DNA of 64,000 nt, taken from an uncultured Opitutia bacterium. Lineage in GTDB: Bacteria; Verrucomicrobiota; Verrucomicrobiia; Opitutales; UBA953. A program made the translations under genes and the position numbers. Below, one piece after another: positions 61,481 through 64,000 of the stretch. The notes under the pieces were generated by a model. The model saw nothing but the letters and a program-made list of their open reading frames with translations. It was not told the origin of the DNA and made no database searches. The first letter of the stretch is position 1, and each line of letters begins with the position of its first letter. The DNA lies in assembly GCA_945957395.1 (NCBI GenBank), contig CAMFKE010000002.1:124001-188000 (forward strand), in the 5' to 3' direction.

Positions 61481-63226
61481 TCACATGGGAGCGCCGTCGC
61501 CGGAGCCGGCGTAGTCGCGGGAGCCTGAGAAGGCGGGCTGGCGGTGCTGGCGGCCTTCGCCGTTTTTGACGCCCTTGGGGCGGCCGCGGCGTTCTTCGCG
61601 TTCGCCGTAGCCGCCGGAGGAGGAGGAGGGAGAGGACTGGCCGGAGTCGGCGCGGGGCTGGGTGTTCAGGGGGATGTCGATGAACTGGGTGAGGTGGCGG
61701 TCGAAGACGGACCAGAGGGTGCCCTTGCCGCCGTCGCGGTCCTTGTCCTGGCGGATCTGAACGGCGAGGTTGCGGCGTTCGTCGGACTGTTTGGCGCCGT
61801 TGGCGTCGGTATCGGGGACATGGACGAAGACGATGCGGTCGGCGGCGAACTCGATGTCGCCGGAGCCGCGCAGGTTGGCGCGAGTGGGCATGCCGTCGAC
61901 CTCGCGGTTGAGGGAGCAGATGAGGAAGACGACGGCGCCGAGCTCCTTGCCGAGGGCCCTGAGGCGGCGGCAGATGTCGCCGATCTTCTCGTGGCCGTCG
62001 AGCTTGGGGTCGGGGTGGATGACCTCCTGGAGGTAGTCGACGACGATGAGGTCGGTGCGGCCGGAGCGGGAGTGGGCGAGGCGGGCCTCGGCCTCGATGT
62101 GGTCGATGCGGTTGAGGTTGGCGCGGACCTGGAGGCGGCGCTCGTCGGAGTAGGCGCGAAGCTCGCGCAGCCAGGAGCGGTGGGCCTCGACACGCTCGTC
62201 GAAGAGGCGGGACTCGACGCGGGCCTGGAAGTCCCAGAGGGATTCCTGACCGATCTTGCGGCCGAAGGCGTCGCCTTCGCGGATGAGGGCGCGCTCGGCG
62301 GAGCGCCACTTGGCGAGGAGGGCGGCGTCGTTCTGCTCGCGGAAGGGGATGCCTGACATGAGGCCGGCGCAGCGCCCGGTGAACTGTTCGTCGGAGGTCT
62401 CGAGGAGGAAGGCCTGCACAAAGCCGCCGGAGCGCAGGTGGGCGAAGGCGAGCTGGCGAACGAGGGAGGACTTGCCGGCGCCGGGCTTGGCGCCGACGAC
62501 CACGAGGCCGTCGCCGGTGGCGGCGCAAAGGGGCTGGAGGCGCTCGTCGAGGGAGCGAAGGCCCCAGGAGACGCGGCGCAGCTTGGATTCGTCGGGGGCG
62601 ATGCCGCCGACGGCGTCGTCGAACTTGCGCAACTGGCGCTCGATGACATCGGCGAGGGTCTCGCGGCGCTCGGTGGTGGCGCGCAGGGCGCCGAGCATGC
62701 CCTCCATGTGGGGGGAGACGGCGGCGGAGAACTCGCCCCAGGAGGAGCGTGGGGAGAAGACGGACTCGGTGACGCAGGAGGCGCCGGCGAGGAGGCGGCG
62801 CAGGAGGTACTGCTCGCGAACGGCGCCGAAGTGGGCGTGGACGAAGGCGGTGCCTGAGACGCCGCGGGTGAGCTCGGCGAGGTAGGCGAGGCCGCCGGCG
62901 GCGTCGGCCTCGCCGGAGTCCTTGAGGGCGATGCCGAGGGAGAGCGAGTCGCAGGGGCGGCGGTCGGAGTGGAGGCGCACCATGGTCTCGGCGATGATCT
63001 GGTGCGAGGTGAGGAAGAACCAATCGGGGGCGAGGCCTTCGACAAGGAGGGAGGCGAGGATGCCGCCTTTGCCCTCGTCGAGCTCGAAGTCGTTGATGAT
63101 GGCGGCGAGCACGCCGCGCTCGGCCTCGGGGTGATGGGGCGGAGTGCGCCCGGATACATCCCCTTGGGGAGGGTATGGGTTCTTGTAATTTTTTTTCCTC
63201 GGGGAGGATGAGGCAGTGTCAGTCAT
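61481..63226 (-). CDS. DnaB-type replicative helicase
   Basis: 581 residues. The N-terminal DnaB domain has PHHPEAERGVLAAIINDF. The RecA-like helicase domain has Walker A VGAKPGAGKSSLV, Walker B LIVVDYLQEV, and LRGSGDIEFAADRIVFVH near the end (arginine-finger region). The last about 50 residues are basic, Gly/Ser-rich and disordered. It would unwind DNA at the phage origin, loaded by the neighbouring protein. Confidence 0.9.
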   Translation of the reverse strand: MTDTASSSPRKKNYKNPYPPQGDVSGRTPPHHPEAERGVLAAIINDFELDEGKGGILASLLVEGLAPDWFFLTSHQIIAETMVRLHSDRRPCDSLSLGIALKDSGEADAAGGLAYLAELTRGVSGTAFVHAHFGAVREQYLLRRLLAGASCVTESVFSPRSSWGEFSAAVSPHMEGMLGALRATTERRETLADVIERQLRKFDDAVGGIAPDESKLRRVSWGLRSLDERLQPLCAATGDGLVVVGAKPGAGKSSLVRQLAFAHLRSGGFVQAFLLETSDEQFTGRCAGLMSGIPFREQNDAALLAKWRSAERALIREGDAFGRKIGQESLWDFQARVESRLFDERVEAHRSWLRELRAYSDERRLQVRANLNRIDHIEAEARLAHSRSGRTDLIVVDYLQEVIHPDPKLDGHEKIGDICRRLRALGKELGAVVFLICSLNREVDGMPTRANLRGSGDIEFAADRIVFVHVPDTDANGAKQSDERRNLAVQIRQDKDRDGGKGTLWSVFDRHLTQFIDIPLNTQPRADSGQSSPSSSSGGYGEREERRGRPKGVKNGEGRQHRQPAFSGSRDYAGSGDGAPM

Positions 63227-63269
63227 GGTCTTGGTTTTCGTGGTCGGTGGGGGAAATCGGGAGTGCGGC

Positions 63270-64000
63270 TCAGGCGGCGGCGGGCTCGGGGCGAGGGGCC
63301 GGGCGCTCCGGGGGGCGGACGGGGCGGCGAGGGCCGGATTCGGGCTCGGCGAGGATGACGCGCAGCGACTCGGTGTTGTCGGCGGAGGGGGCGGCGGAGG
63401 CGGGGGTGCGGCCGGGGCGCATCGAGGGGTCGGCGGGGAAAGGCAGGTTGCGGCGCATGGCCTCCTCCAGCGCCCAGATGGCGTCGTCGACGGCGTGGGA
63501 TTCGATTTGGCGCTTGTGGCGGTGGACGGTGGTGAAGGGCGGGTTGAAGCCCTTGTGGTGCTTGGCCTTCAGGTGGGCGATCCAGTCGCACCAGGCGTCG
63601 CGGAAGGGGGAGGATTCCAAAAAGGCGGAGGGAAGCCCCTTGGCCTCCTTGCGGCAGTACTCGCGGTGGTGGCGCGCTTCGACTTCCTCTTGCGTCAGCC
63701 GCCCCTCCCCACCCTCGCCTTGCGTGGTGCCGGGTGGAACGGAGTCATGGGGTAAGGGGGAGTCTCCTTCTCCTTCTCCTTCTCCTTCTCCTTCTGCAGC
63801 GGCATCTTTTGCGGAGGTTTTCCGGCAAACATGCGGCATGTCCTGCGGATGTTCTGCGGCATGCTCAGGGGTGGCGGAGCGGGTGGGCTTGGCCTGCTTG
63901 GAGGAGGTGCCGACCGAGGGGAGCTCGGCGACTGTGGACATCCATCCCACTTCCGGAGAGGAAAAGAAGGCGATGGCGTCGGCGAAGTCCTTGGCCTTCC
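63270..64000 (-). CDS. Phage replication initiation protein (partial, N-terminus outside the window)
   Basis: The frame stays open to the window edge (it includes AKDFADAIAFFSSPEVGW upstream of the GTG at 63950), so the gene is truncated. The central region has FRDAWCDWIAHLKAKHHKGF, QIESHAVDDAIWALEEAMRRNLPFP, a pattern common at the C-terminal end of DnaD/replication-initiator-type phage proteins. A Glu-Gly repeat (EGEGEGEGEG) is encoded by a hexanucleotide tract at about 63764-63795. Position next to the helicase supports a loader or initiator role. Confidence 0.6.
   Translation of the reverse strand, partial: KAKDFADAIAFFSSPEVGWMSTVAELPSVGTSSKQAKPTRSATPEHAAEHPQDMPHVCRKTSAKDAAAEGEGEGEGEGDSPLPHDSVPPGTTQGEGGEGRLTQEEVEARHHREYCRKEAKGLPSAFLESSPFRDAWCDWIAHLKAKHHKGFNPPFTTVHRHKRQIESHAVDDAIWALEEAMRRNLPFPADPSMRPGRTPASAAPSADNTESLRVILAEPESGPRRPVRPPERPAPRPEPAAA

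Overview
The window looks like a chromosomal segment of a GC-rich, Gram-negative bacterium, most likely Verrucomicrobiota and perhaps an Opitutales-like lineage. This rests on the gene set (Mla lipid transport, an LpxR-like protein, mreBCD-mrdA, an ABC-exported O-antigen locus, a lone pseudopilin) and on an RpoD with a long Lys/Ala/Pro-rich N-terminal tail. The taxonomic call is inference. Most chromosomal start codons are preceded by C/T-rich leaders such as CCCGCC-ATG, with no visible Shine-Dalgarno sequence.

Layout. 1-4920: an Mla-type operon on the minus strand, then an LpxR-like lipid A deacylase and a YugP-like protein that lacks its zinc motif. 4982-8200: tRNA-Pro, a SulP transporter and purC. 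8233-15606: an ABC exporter, a CbiX-like protein, an all-alpha dUTPase, a pseudopilin, rpoD and a DUF1186-like protein. 15685-21307: rsmA, trpC, rluB, folD, an RDD protein and miaA. 21321-27968: mrdA, mreD, mreC, mreB, uppP and an NlpC/P60 protein. 28363-38407: panE, a GT4 glycosyltransferase and an O-antigen island whose middle (about 30470-36790) is much more AT-rich than its surroundings. It encodes Wzm/Wzt, a GT2, a WbbM-like DUF4422+GT8 protein, an acyltransferase, UDP-galactopyranose mutase and a sulfotransferase. This predicts a sulfated, acylated, galactofuranose-containing galactan like Klebsiella D-galactan I. 38800-43912: truA, a class V aminotransferase and a 924-residue exported protein, followed by a CAT-anticodon tRNA.

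44187 to the right edge is an integrated phage-like element: integrase at the left end, then leftward genes for adaptor-like, capsid, scaffold, portal and terminase proteins. Next come a small cargo block with a lone C5 DNA methyltransferase, a run of small early genes, a divergent repressor, a DnaB-type helicase and a replication protein that runs off the window. No tail, tape-measure or lysis genes lie between the capsid gene and the integrase.

The most unusual structure is a dispersed family of degenerate 7-nt tandem repeats in intergenic DNA. Each site has its own word (GAAACCT, CCCACCT, TCAACTC, CTTCGTC, ATCTCCA and others). The arrays usually sit 5-30 nt upstream of a start codon, C/T- or A/C-rich on the coding strand. 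At several chromosomal sites a matching inverted arm lies at the far end of the gap, so the whole intergenic region could fold. They occur in the host chromosome and in the prophage. A second candidate novelty is a block of about 40 bp starting with TTGAC, repeated before three separate phage structural units.
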